DNA of 64,000 nucleotides from G963717155 sp963717155 (GTDB taxonomy: Bacteria; Actinomycetota; Thermoleophilia; Gaiellales; JALYLC01). Where the stretch lies: positions 2,046,001 through 2,110,000 of the forward strand of contig OY970326.1 in NCBI GenBank assembly GCA_963717155.1. The letters are read 5' to 3'. The notes below the pieces were generated by a model. That model did not search any database. It was not told the origin of the DNA and saw only the letters and a program-made list of their open reading frames with translations. This document shows, one piece after another, positions 8,998 to 18,426 of the stretch. Within the stretch, counting starts at the first letter, position 1. Each line of letters starts with the position of its first letter. A program made the position numbers and the translations under genes.

Positions 8998-9029
8998 CCA
9001 CTCTATAGCGTGCGGTCACCGGAGAGTGG
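8998..9029. promoter_or_regulatory. Inverted repeat, candidate IclR operator
   Basis: CCACTCT (8998-9004) is repeated perfectly inverted as AGAGTGG (9023-9029), centred just after the predicted transcription start of the importer operon. IclR proteins commonly bind such spaced repeats next to their own divergent promoter. Binding is inferred. Confidence 0.4.
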
Positions 9030-9062
9030 ACATCGCGCCGATAACCAAGGGAAGGGTTCCGA

Positions 9063-10640
9063 ATGCTCGAGGATCATCGCCTGTCCCGTCGAGAGGTGTT
9101 GCTCAAAGGCGCTGCTGCCGGAATCGCGATCGGGGCGCTGGGCGAGCTCGCCCTCCCGAACGCGTTCGCAGGATCGACCCAGGCAACGCTCAAGCGCGGC
9201 GGTAACTTCCGGATCGGCATCGGAGGCGGCTCCGACAAGGAAGCGATCGACGCACAGAACTCGGTGCTCGACCCGGACGCGGCTCGCCTCGTCGCGATGT
9301 TCGAGGGCCTGACGTACTACGACGAGAACTACAAGCTGCAGATGGGCCTCGCCGAGGAGTTCAGCTCGAAGGACGGCAAGGTCTGGACGATCCGGCTACG
9401 CCCCGGCATCGAGTTCCACAACGGCAAGACGCTCACGGCCGATGATGTCGTGTACTCGATCAAGCGGATGCTGGACAAATCGCTTGCGCTGTACGCGACG
9501 AGCCAGATCGCGGGCTCGGTCACGCCAGGCGGCATCAAGAAGATGGACAAGAACACCGTGCGGCTGACCCTCGCGGCGGCGAACTCGGTGTTGCCCGACG
9601 CGTTCGGTCAGTACTTCATGAACATCGTCCCGGTCGGCTACAAGAGCCTCAAGGCCGGCGGCAAGCAGATCGGTACCGGCCCGTACACCTTCAAGAGCTT
9701 CACGCCCGGCCAGCGCTCGGTGCACCTGCGCAACCCGAACTACTGGCGGAAGGGGCAGCCGTACTTCGACCAGATCACGGTCATCGACATCCCCGACGAC
9801 AGCGCCCGCGTGAACGCACTGCTCGGCGGTCAGGTCGACGCGATCGATGCGATCCCGTTCCCGCAGATCCCGAGCACGCAGGGCAAGGGCTTCAAGATCC
9901 TGAACAGCGCGGGTGGCGGCTGGGTGCCGATCACGATGGCGGTCGACCAGGCGCCGTTCACCGACGTCCGCGTCAGGCAGGCGTTCCGTCTGATCGCCGA
10001 CCGGCCGAAGCTCGTCGAGGTGGCCTTCTCGGGCTACGGTCGGGTGGGCAAGGACGTGTACTCGCCGCTCGACGCCGCCTACGACACCGCGCTGCCGCAG
10101 CGCGTGCAGGACATCGACAAGGCGAAGTCGCTCCTCGCAGCCGCGGGCCAGAGCAACCTGACGCTCGACCTGCCGACGACCGCAGGACGCGCCGGCCAGG
10201 TCGAGTGCGCCACGGCCTTCGCACAGATGGCGAGCCAGGCCGGCGTCACGATCAACGTCAAGACGCTCGACGGCACGACGTTCTACGGCAGCCAGTACCT
10301 CAAGTACCCCTTCGCGACCGACTACTGGGGCACGCGCAACTACCTCAACCAGGTCGCGGCCGGCAGCCTTCCGAACTCGCCGTACAACGAGACGCACTGG
10401 AACGACCCGAAGTTCAACGCGCTGTACGCGCAGGCGCTGAAGACGGTCGACGCCAAGAAGCGCGCCGACCTCATCCACCAGATGCAGACGATCGAGTACA
10501 ACAACGGCGGCTACATCGTGTGGGGCTTCTACAACCTCGTCGACGCCTACAGCAAGAAGGTCGTGGGCTTCAAGCCGAGCAAGGGCACGCTGCCGCTCGG
10601 CGGCTACGGCAACGCCTTCCGAACGATCTCGTTCGCATGA
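9063..10640 (+). CDS. ABC transporter substrate-binding protein (family 5), Tat-exported
   Basis: The 525-residue protein begins with a twin-arginine signal (S8-R9-R10-E-V-L-L-K, then a hydrophobic stretch ending near NAFA). The mature part is a family 5 extracellular solute-binding protein of the Dpp/Opp/Nik type (RPGIEFHNGKTLTADDVVYS; RQAFRLIADRPKLVEVAF). It captures a peptide or another small solute and delivers it to the permeases encoded directly downstream, overlapping by 4 nt. The substrate is unknown; the neighbouring oxygenase and regulator suggest a catabolic compound rather than general peptides. Confidence 0.88.
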   Translation: MLEDHRLSRREVLLKGAAAGIAIGALGELALPNAFAGSTQATLKRGGNFRIGIGGGSDKEAIDAQNSVLDPDAARLVAMFEGLTYYDENYKLQMGLAEEFSSKDGKVWTIRLRPGIEFHNGKTLTADDVVYSIKRMLDKSLALYATSQIAGSVTPGGIKKMDKNTVRLTLAAANSVLPDAFGQYFMNIVPVGYKSLKAGGKQIGTGPYTFKSFTPGQRSVHLRNPNYWRKGQPYFDQITVIDIPDDSARVNALLGGQVDAIDAIPFPQIPSTQGKGFKILNSAGGGWVPITMAVDQAPFTDVRVRQAFRLIADRPKLVEVAFSGYGRVGKDVYSPLDAAYDTALPQRVQDIDKAKSLLAAAGQSNLTLDLPTTAGRAGQVECATAFAQMASQAGVTINVKTLDGTTFYGSQYLKYPFATDYWGTRNYLNQVAAGSLPNSPYNETHWNDPKFNALYAQALKTVDAKKRADLIHQMQTIEYNNGGYIVWGFYNLVDAYSKKVVGFKPSKGTLPLGGYGNAFRTISFA

Positions 10641-11662
10641 GTACCGCCGGGGAGCCCGCCGACGCACCGACGCGGGCTCCCCGGGCAGGCTTCCGCCCGT
10701 TCCACGGCATCAGCGGGTTCGTCCTGCGCCGGCTGCTGCTCGGGGTCCTGACGCTCGCGATCGTGTCGGTGATCGTGTTCGCGGCGACGGTCGCACTGCC
10801 GACCGACCCCGCCCGGGCGTTGCTCGGCCGCAATGCCACAGCGTCGAGCCTCGCCGCGCTGCGCGAGCAGCTGCACCTCAACCGGCCCGTGATCGATCAG
10901 TACCTCTCGTTCGTGAAGGGGCTGCTCACGGGTAACCCCGGGACGTCTCTCGCCACCGACACGCCGGTCGTGGACGTGATCAGGGACTCCGTGCGCAACT
11001 CGGCCTTCCTCGTCGCGATCTCGGCACTGGTCGCAGTCCCGCTCGCGCTGACCATCGGTGTGCTCGGCGCCCTCAGGCGCGACTCGGCGGCAGACAACCT
11101 CACCGCGCTCGGGCTGCTCGGGATGGCTGCGCTTCCCGAGTTCGTGACCGGTATCGGGCTCGTGCTCCTGTTCGGCACGGTGGTCTTCAACTGGCTCCCG
11201 CCGACGGTGCTGCTCGCACCGGATCAGGGTCCCTGGACACAGCTCAGGGCCCTCGTCCTGCCGGTCGCGACGCTGACCCTGGTCGTCGTCCCGTACATCG
11301 CGCGCTTCATGCGGGCATCGATGATCGAGGTGCTCGAGAGCGAGTACGTCGAGATGGCCCGTCTCAAGGGACTGCCCGAGCGTGTCGTCGTTCTGCGACA
11401 CGCGCTGCCGGGCGCCCTCGTGCCCGCGATCCAGGCGATCGCGCTCAGCCTCGCCTACCTGGCAGGCGGCATCGTGGTGGTCGAGTACGTCTTCAACTAC
11501 CCGGGAATCGGCGCGAAGCTCGTCGACGCGGTGCACAACAAGGACCTGCCCGTCGCGCAGACCGTCACGCTCCTGATCGCCGCCATCTACGTGGTCGTCA
11601 ACCTGATCGCGGACGTGCTCACGCTTCTCGTGAGCCCACGCGTCCGGACGTCGCTCAAGTGA
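10637..11662 (+). CDS. ABC transporter permease, DppB type
   Basis: The 341-residue protein starts at ATG 10637, overlapping the binding-protein stop (ATGA). An N-terminal helix is followed by a periplasmic loop with the DppB-type LGRNATASSLAALREQL region. A five- to six-helix permease core comes next with the EAA loop (EYVEMARLKGLPERVVVLRH) that docks on the ATPase. It forms one half of the membrane channel with the next permease. Confidence 0.87.
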   Translation: MSTAGEPADAPTRAPRAGFRPFHGISGFVLRRLLLGVLTLAIVSVIVFAATVALPTDPARALLGRNATASSLAALREQLHLNRPVIDQYLSFVKGLLTGNPGTSLATDTPVVDVIRDSVRNSAFLVAISALVAVPLALTIGVLGALRRDSAADNLTALGLLGMAALPEFVTGIGLVLLFGTVVFNWLPPTVLLAPDQGPWTQLRALVLPVATLTLVVVPYIARFMRASMIEVLESEYVEMARLKGLPERVVVLRHALPGALVPAIQAIALSLAYLAGGIVVVEYVFNYPGIGAKLVDAVHNKDLPVAQTVTLLIAAIYVVVNLIADVLTLLVSPRVRTSLK

Positions 11663-12553
11663 GCGCGACGAGCATCGACGCGGGCGCGGTCACCGCACGG
11701 CGCCGCCGCCACAAGGGGCCCGTGCGTGTCGTGATCGAGCGGTCGCTGCGGATGGGCCGGATGCGGGTCGGCCTCGCGCTGTTCGCCCTCCTGCTCCTGG
11801 TGGCGCTCGTCGGCCCGTACTTCGCACCGACGTCGCCGAACGACCTGATCGGGATCCCGTACGGGACCCTCCCCCCACTCGATGTTCGGTACCGACTACC
11901 TCGGCCGCGACGTGCTGAGCCGGTTCCTCTGGGGTGGTCGGTCGGTCTTCCTGCTGGCCACGCTCGCGACGGGGCTCGGCGTCGGCCTCGGCATCGCCGT
12001 CGGACTCACCGCCGCCTATACGCGCGGACGGCTCGATGACTTCCTGATGCGCGCCATGGACGTGATCCTCTGCTTCCCGCAGATCGTCCTGACGCTGGTC
12101 GCCGCGGCGACCGTCGGCCCGAGCCTGACGCTGCTCGTGGTCACGATCGGCATCACGACGATGCCGCGCACCGCGCGCGTCGTGCGCGGCTCCGCCCTCG
12201 AGATCGTCGAGCGCGACTTCGTTCGCGCCACGCAGGCGATCGGAGAGTCGCCCGTGCGGATCCTGCTCGGTGAGGTCCTGCCGAACATCCTTGGCCCGCT
12301 GCTCGTCGAGGTGTCGCTGCGCTACACGTACACGATCGGACTGATCGCCGGCCTGTCGTTCCTCGGCTTCGGCCTGCAGCCCCCCGCCGCCGACTGGGGC
12401 CTCATGATCAACGAGAACCGCCTCGGCATCCAGCAGGCGCCGTGGGCCGTCGCGTTGCCGGTGCTCGCGATCGCCATCCTGACGATCGCGACCGGCCTGG
12501 TCGGAGACGCACTAGCGCGGTCGGTCTCCGGCGTCGACCGCGGGAAGGAATGA
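11659..12553 (+). pseudogene. ABC transporter permease, DppC type, interrupted by a +1 frameshift
   Basis: The N-terminal ~75 residues (first membrane helix, ending GIPYGTLPP) are read from GTG 11659. The rest (MFGTDYLGRDVLSRFLWGG onward, permease core with EAA loop) is read in the next frame to the stop at 12553. The switch falls on a run of six C at 11871-11876. Removing one C restores a single 297-residue protein of normal DppC length, reading GTLPHSMFGTDYLGRD. All other operon genes are intact and codon use stays typical after the shift, so a homopolymer sequencing or assembly error is more likely than true decay. A slippery expressed gene cannot be excluded. Confidence 0.8.
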
Positions 12554-14361
12554 TGAGCGCAAGCCCCCCGGGCGAGCTCGCGGTGGTCGTCGAGGACCTG
12601 CGCATCGACGTCTCCGCGACCGGCGTCGACGTGGTCGACGAGGTCTCGTTCCGGATCCGACCCGGCGAGGTGCTCGGGCTCGTGGGCGAGTCGGGCTCGG
12701 GAAAGACGACCGTCGGACTCGCTCTGCTCGGCCACACGCGCCGTGGTGTTCGGGTGGCGCACGGGCGCATCTGGGTCGCCGGCCACGAGATCCTGTCGCT
12801 TCCGACAGAGCAGCGGCGCGCGCTCCGCGGCGCGATCGTGTCGTACGTCCCCCAGGATCCAGGCTCGGCGCTGAACCCGAACCTGCGCATCGGAAAGCAG
12901 ATCTTCGAGGTGCTGGCCTACCATCGCGTGGGCGAAGACGACGCGAGCCGACACCGACGGGTCGCCGAGTCCCTCGCCGAGGTCGCGCTGCCCTCGACCG
13001 ACGAGTTCCTGAAGCGCTACCCCCACCAGCTCTCAGGCGGCCAGCAGCAGCGCGTCGGGCTCGCGATGGCCTTCGTGTGCCGTCCGCGCGTGCTCGTCCT
13101 CGACGAGCCGACCACCGGCCTCGACGTGACGACGCAGGCGCACGTGCTCGGCACGGTGCGCGATCTCTGCGGCACGCACGGCGTCGCGGCGCTGTACGTC
13201 AGTCACGATCTCGCGGTGATCTCGGATCTCGCCGACAGGGTCGCGCTCATGTACGCGGGACGCCTCATCGAGGTCGGCCCCAAGATCTCGTTCTTCCAGG
13301 GCTCGGCGCACCCGTACGCCCGGCGTCTGATCGAGGCGATCCCGGAGATGAGCGGCGATCACGAGCTGCTGGGCATCCCGGGCAGCGCACCCAGGCCCGG
13401 CCAGCGTCCCGAGGGCTGTTTCTTCGCGCCGCGCTGCACCTGGGTGGACGACGTGTGCCACACCGCCTTCCCGCCGCGGGTCGAGATCGCAGACGGGCAC
13501 GAGGTTCGCTGCTACCGCTACCAGGAAGTTCTCGCCGCCGCACGCGCGGACCGGATCAGCGCGCGCGACCGCGTCGAGATCGCCGAGACGCCGACGGCGC
13601 TCCTCTCCGTGAGGAACCTGAGCGCCTCCTACGGCCAGCTGCAGGTGCTCCACGACATCAACCTGTCCGTCGAGCCGGGCGAGTGCGTCGCCCTCGTGGG
13701 TGAGTCGGGATCGGGCAAGACGACGCTGGCGCGCTGCATCGGCGGGCTGCACCGCGACCTCGCGGGCGAGGTTCTCCTGAACGGCGAGCCGCTCGCACCG
13801 GGCGCGCGGGCACGCAGCCGCGCGGTGCGCCAGCAGGTCCAGTACATCTTCCAGAGCCCGTACGCGTCGCTGAACCCGCGCAAGACGATCGGCCAGTCGA
13901 TCGGACAGCCGCTGAGGATCTTCGAGCAGCTCCGCGGCGCCCGCGCCGAGGAGCGCATCGTCGACGCCCTCGAGCGAGTCTCGCTGGGCGCCTCGGTGAT
14001 CGACCGGTATCCGGACCAGCTCTCCGGCGGTGAGCGTCAGCGTGTCGCGATCGCGCGCGCGATCGCCGTGTCCCCCGCCCTGCTCGTATGTGACGAGGTG
14101 ACGTCGGCGCTCGACGTCTCGGTGCAGGCCGCGATCGTCGCCCTGATCGCCGAGCTTCAGCGCGATCTCGGCCTGGGCCTCGTGTTCGTGACGCACAACC
14201 TCGCCCTGATCAGCACCATCGCAAACCGCGTCGCGGTGCTGAATCGGGGCCGCATCGTCGAGCACGGGCCCGTGCGTCAGGTGCTCGACGCGCCGACCGA
14301 CGACTACACGCGCCGGCTGCTGGCCGACACGCCGACGCTCGAGGACGTCGTCGTCAGCTAG
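12550..14361 (+). CDS. Fused double ATPase of a Dpp/Opp-type ABC importer
   Basis: The 603-residue protein joins a DppD-like and a DppF-like ATPase. Walker A motifs are at residues 46-54 and ~383-391 (both GESGSGKTT), signatures are LSGGQQQRV and LSGGERQRV, and each half has a Walker B (LVLDEPT; LVCDEVT). The oligopeptide-transporter C-terminal region with cysteines follows the first ATPase (CFFAPRCTWVDDVCHTAF). The ATGATG at 12550 overlaps the permease stop, with GGGAAGGA just before it. In the second Walker B a valine replaces the usual proline, which is normally tolerated. It powers the importer encoded upstream. Confidence 0.9.
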   Translation: MMSASPPGELAVVVEDLRIDVSATGVDVVDEVSFRIRPGEVLGLVGESGSGKTTVGLALLGHTRRGVRVAHGRIWVAGHEILSLPTEQRRALRGAIVSYVPQDPGSALNPNLRIGKQIFEVLAYHRVGEDDASRHRRVAESLAEVALPSTDEFLKRYPHQLSGGQQQRVGLAMAFVCRPRVLVLDEPTTGLDVTTQAHVLGTVRDLCGTHGVAALYVSHDLAVISDLADRVALMYAGRLIEVGPKISFFQGSAHPYARRLIEAIPEMSGDHELLGIPGSAPRPGQRPEGCFFAPRCTWVDDVCHTAFPPRVEIADGHEVRCYRYQEVLAAARADRISARDRVEIAETPTALLSVRNLSASYGQLQVLHDINLSVEPGECVALVGESGSGKTTLARCIGGLHRDLAGEVLLNGEPLAPGARARSRAVRQQVQYIFQSPYASLNPRKTIGQSIGQPLRIFEQLRGARAEERIVDALERVSLGASVIDRYPDQLSGGERQRVAIARAIAVSPALLVCDEVTSALDVSVQAAIVALIAELQRDLGLGLVFVTHNLALISTIANRVAVLNRGRIVEHGPVRQVLDAPTDDYTRRLLADTPTLEDVVVS

Positions 14362-15185
14362 AGACGCGGCGGCAGGTACGCCGTGATGATCTCGCGCACC
14401 GTGGCGTTGACCACGTCGGGGCGATGTCCGAAGGCGGACCCGTGCCCCAGGCCCTGCAGCAGGTGGAAGTGCCCGTCCGCTGCGAGCTCCGCGACCTGGC
14501 GCACCCGTTGCGGTGGCGTCTGCACGTCCTCGGAGAACGCGATCGCGTGGATCGGCACGCGGGTGGCGGGCAGGAGCTCCGACGAGTCGAAGTCGAGGCA
14601 TGCCTGCCACTGGGCGGCCAGCATCTCCCCGTCGCGGGCCTCGAAGTCGGAGGCGATGAAGCTCCGCAGCTCGCGCCAGCGCTCGTCGTCGCCGAGCACC
14701 TCGGCCGGGTAGTACAGCAGGGCATAGTGCGCCGTCGCGAAGTCGGGCGGAAGGCTGCCGCCCTCGCGCCGCAACCGGATCTCGGCCTCCTCCCACTCGA
14801 GGATGAAGCCCGTCTTGCGCACGCAGGTGCCCATCACCGCTGCACAGCGAACCAGGTCGGGTCGGTCGTGCGCGAGCTGCACCGCGATCAGCGAGCCCAT
14901 CGAGAGGCCCACGAGTGCGACCGGCGGCTCGCAGCGCGCCTCGATCAGGCGCGCAACATCGCCGGCATGCACGTCGATCGCCCACGGCGACGGCGTGCGA
15001 GCGTGGGTCTCGCCGACGCCGCGCGCGTCGTAGGTGGTGTTGCGCCAGCCTGGCTCGAACGCGGGGACCTGCCAGCGCCGCCAGTTGCCGCCGGGGTGGT
15101 CTCCTGCGGCGAGCCAGACGACATCGGGCCCCTCGCCGGACTGGTCGTAGTGCAGGGTGACGTCGTCGAGAGTCAACTCGGGCAC
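14358..15185 (-). CDS. Alpha/beta hydrolase
   Basis: The 275-residue alpha/beta hydrolase has nucleophile Ser95 in GLSMGS, a probable acid in AFSEDVQTP and a catalytic histidine in QGLGHGSAFGH. The oxyanion region is AGDHPGG. I chose GTG 15185; the longer open frame upstream belongs to the alcohol dehydrogenase region. The gene converges on the ABC ATPase gene with a 4-nt overlap and follows the alcohol dehydrogenase in the same direction after 35 nt. It probably hydrolyses an ester or lactone in the same catabolic set; the substrate is unknown. Confidence 0.78.
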   Translation of the reverse strand: MPELTLDDVTLHYDQSGEGPDVVWLAAGDHPGGNWRRWQVPAFEPGWRNTTYDARGVGETHARTPSPWAIDVHAGDVARLIEARCEPPVALVGLSMGSLIAVQLAHDRPDLVRCAAVMGTCVRKTGFILEWEEAEIRLRREGGSLPPDFATAHYALLYYPAEVLGDDERWRELRSFIASDFEARDGEMLAAQWQACLDFDSSELLPATRVPIHAIAFSEDVQTPPQRVRQVAELAADGHFHLLQGLGHGSAFGHRPDVVNATVREIITAYLPPRL

Positions 15186-15220
15186 GCCGCCAGCGTATCC
15201 GGCGCGACTCGAGGCACGGG

Positions 15221-16216
15221 TCAGGGAACGAGGACCGCCGCTCCGTGAACCTCTCCCGACGCGACACGCTGCAGGGCCAGGTTGGCATCGCTCAGCGGAT
15301 GCACCTCGATGTCGGCACGGACGGGAATCGCCGCAGCGAGCTCGATGAACTCGCGGGCATCCTGTCGGGTGACGTTGGCGACACTCCGGATGCAGCGCTC
15401 CCACCAGAGCAGGTCGTACGGGAACTCCGGCACACGATCGAGGTGGATGGCGTTGATCGCGACGGTGCCGCCGCGATCGAGCGTGCGCAGCGCCGCGACG
15501 ACGACGTCGCCCACCGGGGCGAAGGTGACGGCCGCATCGAGCGGCTCGGGCGGCGAGTCGTCGTACCCGCCGGCCCACACGGCACCGAGCTCGAGCGCGC
15601 GTCGCTGCTCCGCCTCGGAGCGCGTGCAGACGAACACCCTGCACCCCCAGTGGACGGCGACCTGGATCGCGAGACGGGCCGAGGCGCCGAAGCCGAACAG
15701 TCCGAGTCGACCCTCCGGCTGGATCCCGCTGACCCGGAGCGAGCGATAGCCGATGACGCCCCCGCACAGGAGCGGCGCGGCGGCCAGGTCGTCGATCGTG
15801 TCCGGCAGCCGAACGGCCACGTCGGCCCTGGCCGTCGCGTACTCCGCGTACCCGCCGTCCCGATCCCACCCGGTGAAGGTCGCGGATGCGCAGAGGTTCT
15901 CGCGGCCCTCCCGGCAGCGAGCGCACGTTCCGTCAGCACCGGCGAGCCACGTGACCCCCGCCCGGTCGCCGATGCTCCAGCCCGTGGTTCCGGCGCCCAG
16001 CTCCTCGACGTAGCCCACGATCTGGTGCCCGGGAACCACGGGCAGTCGACGCGCGGCGAGATCGCCCTCGGCCAGCTGCAGGTCGGTGCGACAGACGCCG
16101 CACGCCGCCACGCGCAGGAGGAGCTCCTCCGCACCTGGCACAGGGCGCGGCACATCGCGCACCGCGAGCGGCGCCGTCGACGCCGGTCCGGGCTGTTCGA
16201 GCACGAGCGCCCGCAT
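15221..16216 (-). CDS. Zinc-dependent alcohol dehydrogenase (MDR family)
   Basis: The 331-residue medium-chain dehydrogenase has catalytic-zinc ligands in ACGVCRTDL and PGHQIVG, a structural zinc lobe with four cysteines (CARCREGRENLC plus its pair) and a nucleotide fold (LGLFGFGASARLAIQVA). It resembles AdhA-type NAD(P)-dependent alcohol dehydrogenases and would interconvert an alcohol and an aldehyde in the cytoplasm. It diverges from the PAS-GGDEF-EAL gene across 78 bp and is followed by the alpha/beta hydrolase. Confidence 0.83.
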   Translation of the reverse strand: MRALVLEQPGPASTAPLAVRDVPRPVPGAEELLLRVAACGVCRTDLQLAEGDLAARRLPVVPGHQIVGYVEELGAGTTGWSIGDRAGVTWLAGADGTCARCREGRENLCASATFTGWDRDGGYAEYATARADVAVRLPDTIDDLAAAPLLCGGVIGYRSLRVSGIQPEGRLGLFGFGASARLAIQVAVHWGCRVFVCTRSEAEQRRALELGAVWAGGYDDSPPEPLDAAVTFAPVGDVVVAALRTLDRGGTVAINAIHLDRVPEFPYDLLWWERCIRSVANVTRQDAREFIELAAAIPVRADIEVHPLSDANLALQRVASGEVHGAAVLVP

Positions 16217-16234
16217 CCTCGCCTCAGCCTATCG

Positions 16235-16262
16235 TTGACGACCGTTCGACGATCTGTACACA
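16235..16262 (+). promoter_or_regulatory. Weak candidate promoter for the PAS-GGDEF-EAL gene
   Basis: TTGACG (16235-16240) is followed after 16 bp by TACACA (16257-16262), with a predicted start about 25 nt before the GTG at 16295. The -10 match is poor. Confidence 0.3.
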
Positions 16263-16294
16263 AGATTGCCTAGGTAGCGCTAGCCTCTAGTTAG

Positions 16295-18406
16295 GTGCCG
16301 AAATCTCCGAGTCCCCTGTCCGCCGGCTCGCGCGACGCCCTGCAACCGTCCGCCGAGGCTGAAACGGCGGTCGTCCCGCACCTGACGCGCGATGTGCTCC
16401 GCGCGATTCCCAACGTCGCGCTGTTCGTGTTCGACCACGATCTGCGCTTCCTCTTCTGCGAGGGAAGCAGCCTGCGCGCCCAGGGCTTCGACCCCGGCGA
16501 GATGGAGGGCCGGACGCTGAGAGAGGTGCTCGCGTCCGACGCCGAGGCGCTCGAGCCTCTGTATCGACGGGCGCTGGCAGGCGAGACGGTCGAGTTCGAG
16601 GCCATGGCAGGCGATCGCAAGTTCGCAGCCACGGCCGCGCCGATGTTCGACACCTGCGGACAGATCATCGGAGGCAGCCTGCTCAGCGTCGAGATGTCGG
16701 AGGCCCACGCGGCCGACCGGGTACGGCGCGAGGGCCTCGAGCGGCTCGACCGCATCGCCGCGAACGTCCCCGGGGTCGTCTACCAGCTACGTGTCGACCC
16801 GAACGGCGTGATCAGCTATCCCTACATCAGCGAGGGTATCCGTGACGCGGCCGGCATCGAGCCGGACGCCCTCAGATCGGATCCTGCGCTGCTCCTGCGC
16901 ATGATCCACCCAGACGACCTGGAGTCGTTCGAGCGCTCCAGGTCCGGTGGGATCGCGACGAACACGCCATCGCAGTGGGAGGGGCGCATCGTGCTCGGGA
17001 ACGGCACGGTTCGTTGGCTGCGCGTCGCCTCCCGGCCGCAGCAGACCGCTGACGGCTCGACGGTGCGCGACGGAGTCGCGATCGACGTGACCGAGCAGCG
17101 GATGGCCGAGGAGACCGCGCGCTGGCGACTCGAGCACGATGTCCTCACGGGTCTTCCGACACGGTCGGTGTTCCTCGACCGCCTCGAGCAGGCCCTGCTG
17201 CACGCACGCGTCCACGACACCGCCGTCGGCGTCTGCTTCGTCGACGTCGACCAGTTCAAGCTGATCAACGACGCCCTCGGTCACGCATCCGGAGATGAGG
17301 TGCTGCGCGCGATCTCGGAGCGCATCCGCGACTGCCTGCGCGTCGAGGACACCCTCGCCCGGCACGGCGGCGACGAGCTGACGGTGCTATTCCCCGATCT
17401 GCCAAGTCGCGAGTTCGCGGTGGTGCTCGCGGAGCGAATCGCCGCTGCCTGCCACACGCCGGTGAGCGTCGGCGGACGCGAGGTGTCATTCACCTGCAGC
17501 GTCGGCGTGGCGGTCGCACCCGACGACGGGATCGACGCTCAGCAGCTGCTGCGCCGGGCGGACGCGGCGAAGTACCGCGCCAAGGAGCACGGCCGGGCGC
17601 GGGTCGAGGTGTTCAACCCCGAGCTTGCGCGGCAAAAAGAGGAGCGCTCCTGGCTCGAGCAGCGTCTCCGTGCGGCGATCGAGGAGGACGAGCTCCGACT
17701 CGTCTTCCAGCCGCAGGTGGACATGGAGGGGCACCGCACGAGCGTCGAGGCGCTGCTCCGCTGGCATCCCGTCGGGTACGAGGCGATCCCGCCGAGCGTG
17801 TTCGTACCGCTCGCGGAGGACACGGGCCTGATCGGAGCGATCGGCGCCTGGGTCCTGCGACGCGCATGCGAGACGGCGGCGGCCTGGTCGAGGGCCGGGG
17901 AACCTCTGCGGGTGTGCGTCAACCTCTCTCCCTGCCAGCTTGCCGATGCCGGCATCGATCGTTTCGTCGCCACCACGCTGGCCGAGACCGGCCTTCCCGC
18001 GAGCCTGCTCGAGCTCGAGCTGACCGAGACGGCGCTCATGGAGCAGGGCGAGAGCGTGATCGCCCCGCTCCGCGAGCTGCGCAAGCTCGGCGTCCGGATC
18101 AGCCTGGACGACTTCGGCACCGGGTACTCGTCGCTCGCGCGGCTGCGGCATCTGCCGCTCGATGCGCTCAAGATCGACGCGTCGTTCGTGGCGGAGATCG
18201 GCGAGGGCCAGGGAACGGCGATCGTCGGAACCATCATCGAGCTCGGCCACACGCTCGGGCTCGACGTCATCGGCGAAGGCGTCGAGACCGTCGAGCAACA
18301 GCAGATGCTCGAGGCGCTTGGTTGCGACCGGATCCAGGGGTACCTGATCGGGATGCCGCTGTCGGAGGCCGCCGCCGCGCCCTGGGGGCATAACGCCGTG
18401 GCCTGA
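16295..18406 (+). CDS. PAS-PAS-GGDEF-EAL cyclic-di-GMP signalling protein
   Basis: Two PAS-like sensor domains (residues ~30-140 and ~145-270) precede GGDEF (~275-440) and EAL (~450-695). The cyclase motif reads G358-G-D-E-L362 with leucine in place of phenylalanine. The EAL part keeps E485-A-L487, DDFGTGYSSL and EGVET, so phosphodiesterase activity is the safer prediction; the GGDEF half may be a GTP sensor or a weak cyclase. No membrane segment is visible, so it should be cytoplasmic. It stands alone on its strand, 21 nt before the amidotransferase gene. Confidence 0.88.
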   Translation: MPKSPSPLSAGSRDALQPSAEAETAVVPHLTRDVLRAIPNVALFVFDHDLRFLFCEGSSLRAQGFDPGEMEGRTLREVLASDAEALEPLYRRALAGETVEFEAMAGDRKFAATAAPMFDTCGQIIGGSLLSVEMSEAHAADRVRREGLERLDRIAANVPGVVYQLRVDPNGVISYPYISEGIRDAAGIEPDALRSDPALLLRMIHPDDLESFERSRSGGIATNTPSQWEGRIVLGNGTVRWLRVASRPQQTADGSTVRDGVAIDVTEQRMAEETARWRLEHDVLTGLPTRSVFLDRLEQALLHARVHDTAVGVCFVDVDQFKLINDALGHASGDEVLRAISERIRDCLRVEDTLARHGGDELTVLFPDLPSREFAVVLAERIAAACHTPVSVGGREVSFTCSVGVAVAPDDGIDAQQLLRRADAAKYRAKEHGRARVEVFNPELARQKEERSWLEQRLRAAIEEDELRLVFQPQVDMEGHRTSVEALLRWHPVGYEAIPPSVFVPLAEDTGLIGAIGAWVLRRACETAAAWSRAGEPLRVCVNLSPCQLADAGIDRFVATTLAETGLPASLLELELTETALMEQGESVIAPLRELRKLGVRISLDDFGTGYSSLARLRHLPLDALKIDASFVAEIGEGQGTAIVGTIIELGHTLGLDVIGEGVETVEQQQMLEALGCDRIQGYLIGMPLSEAAAAPWGHNAVA

Positions 18407-18426
18407 CGGCCGCGGCCCAGCCAGCC

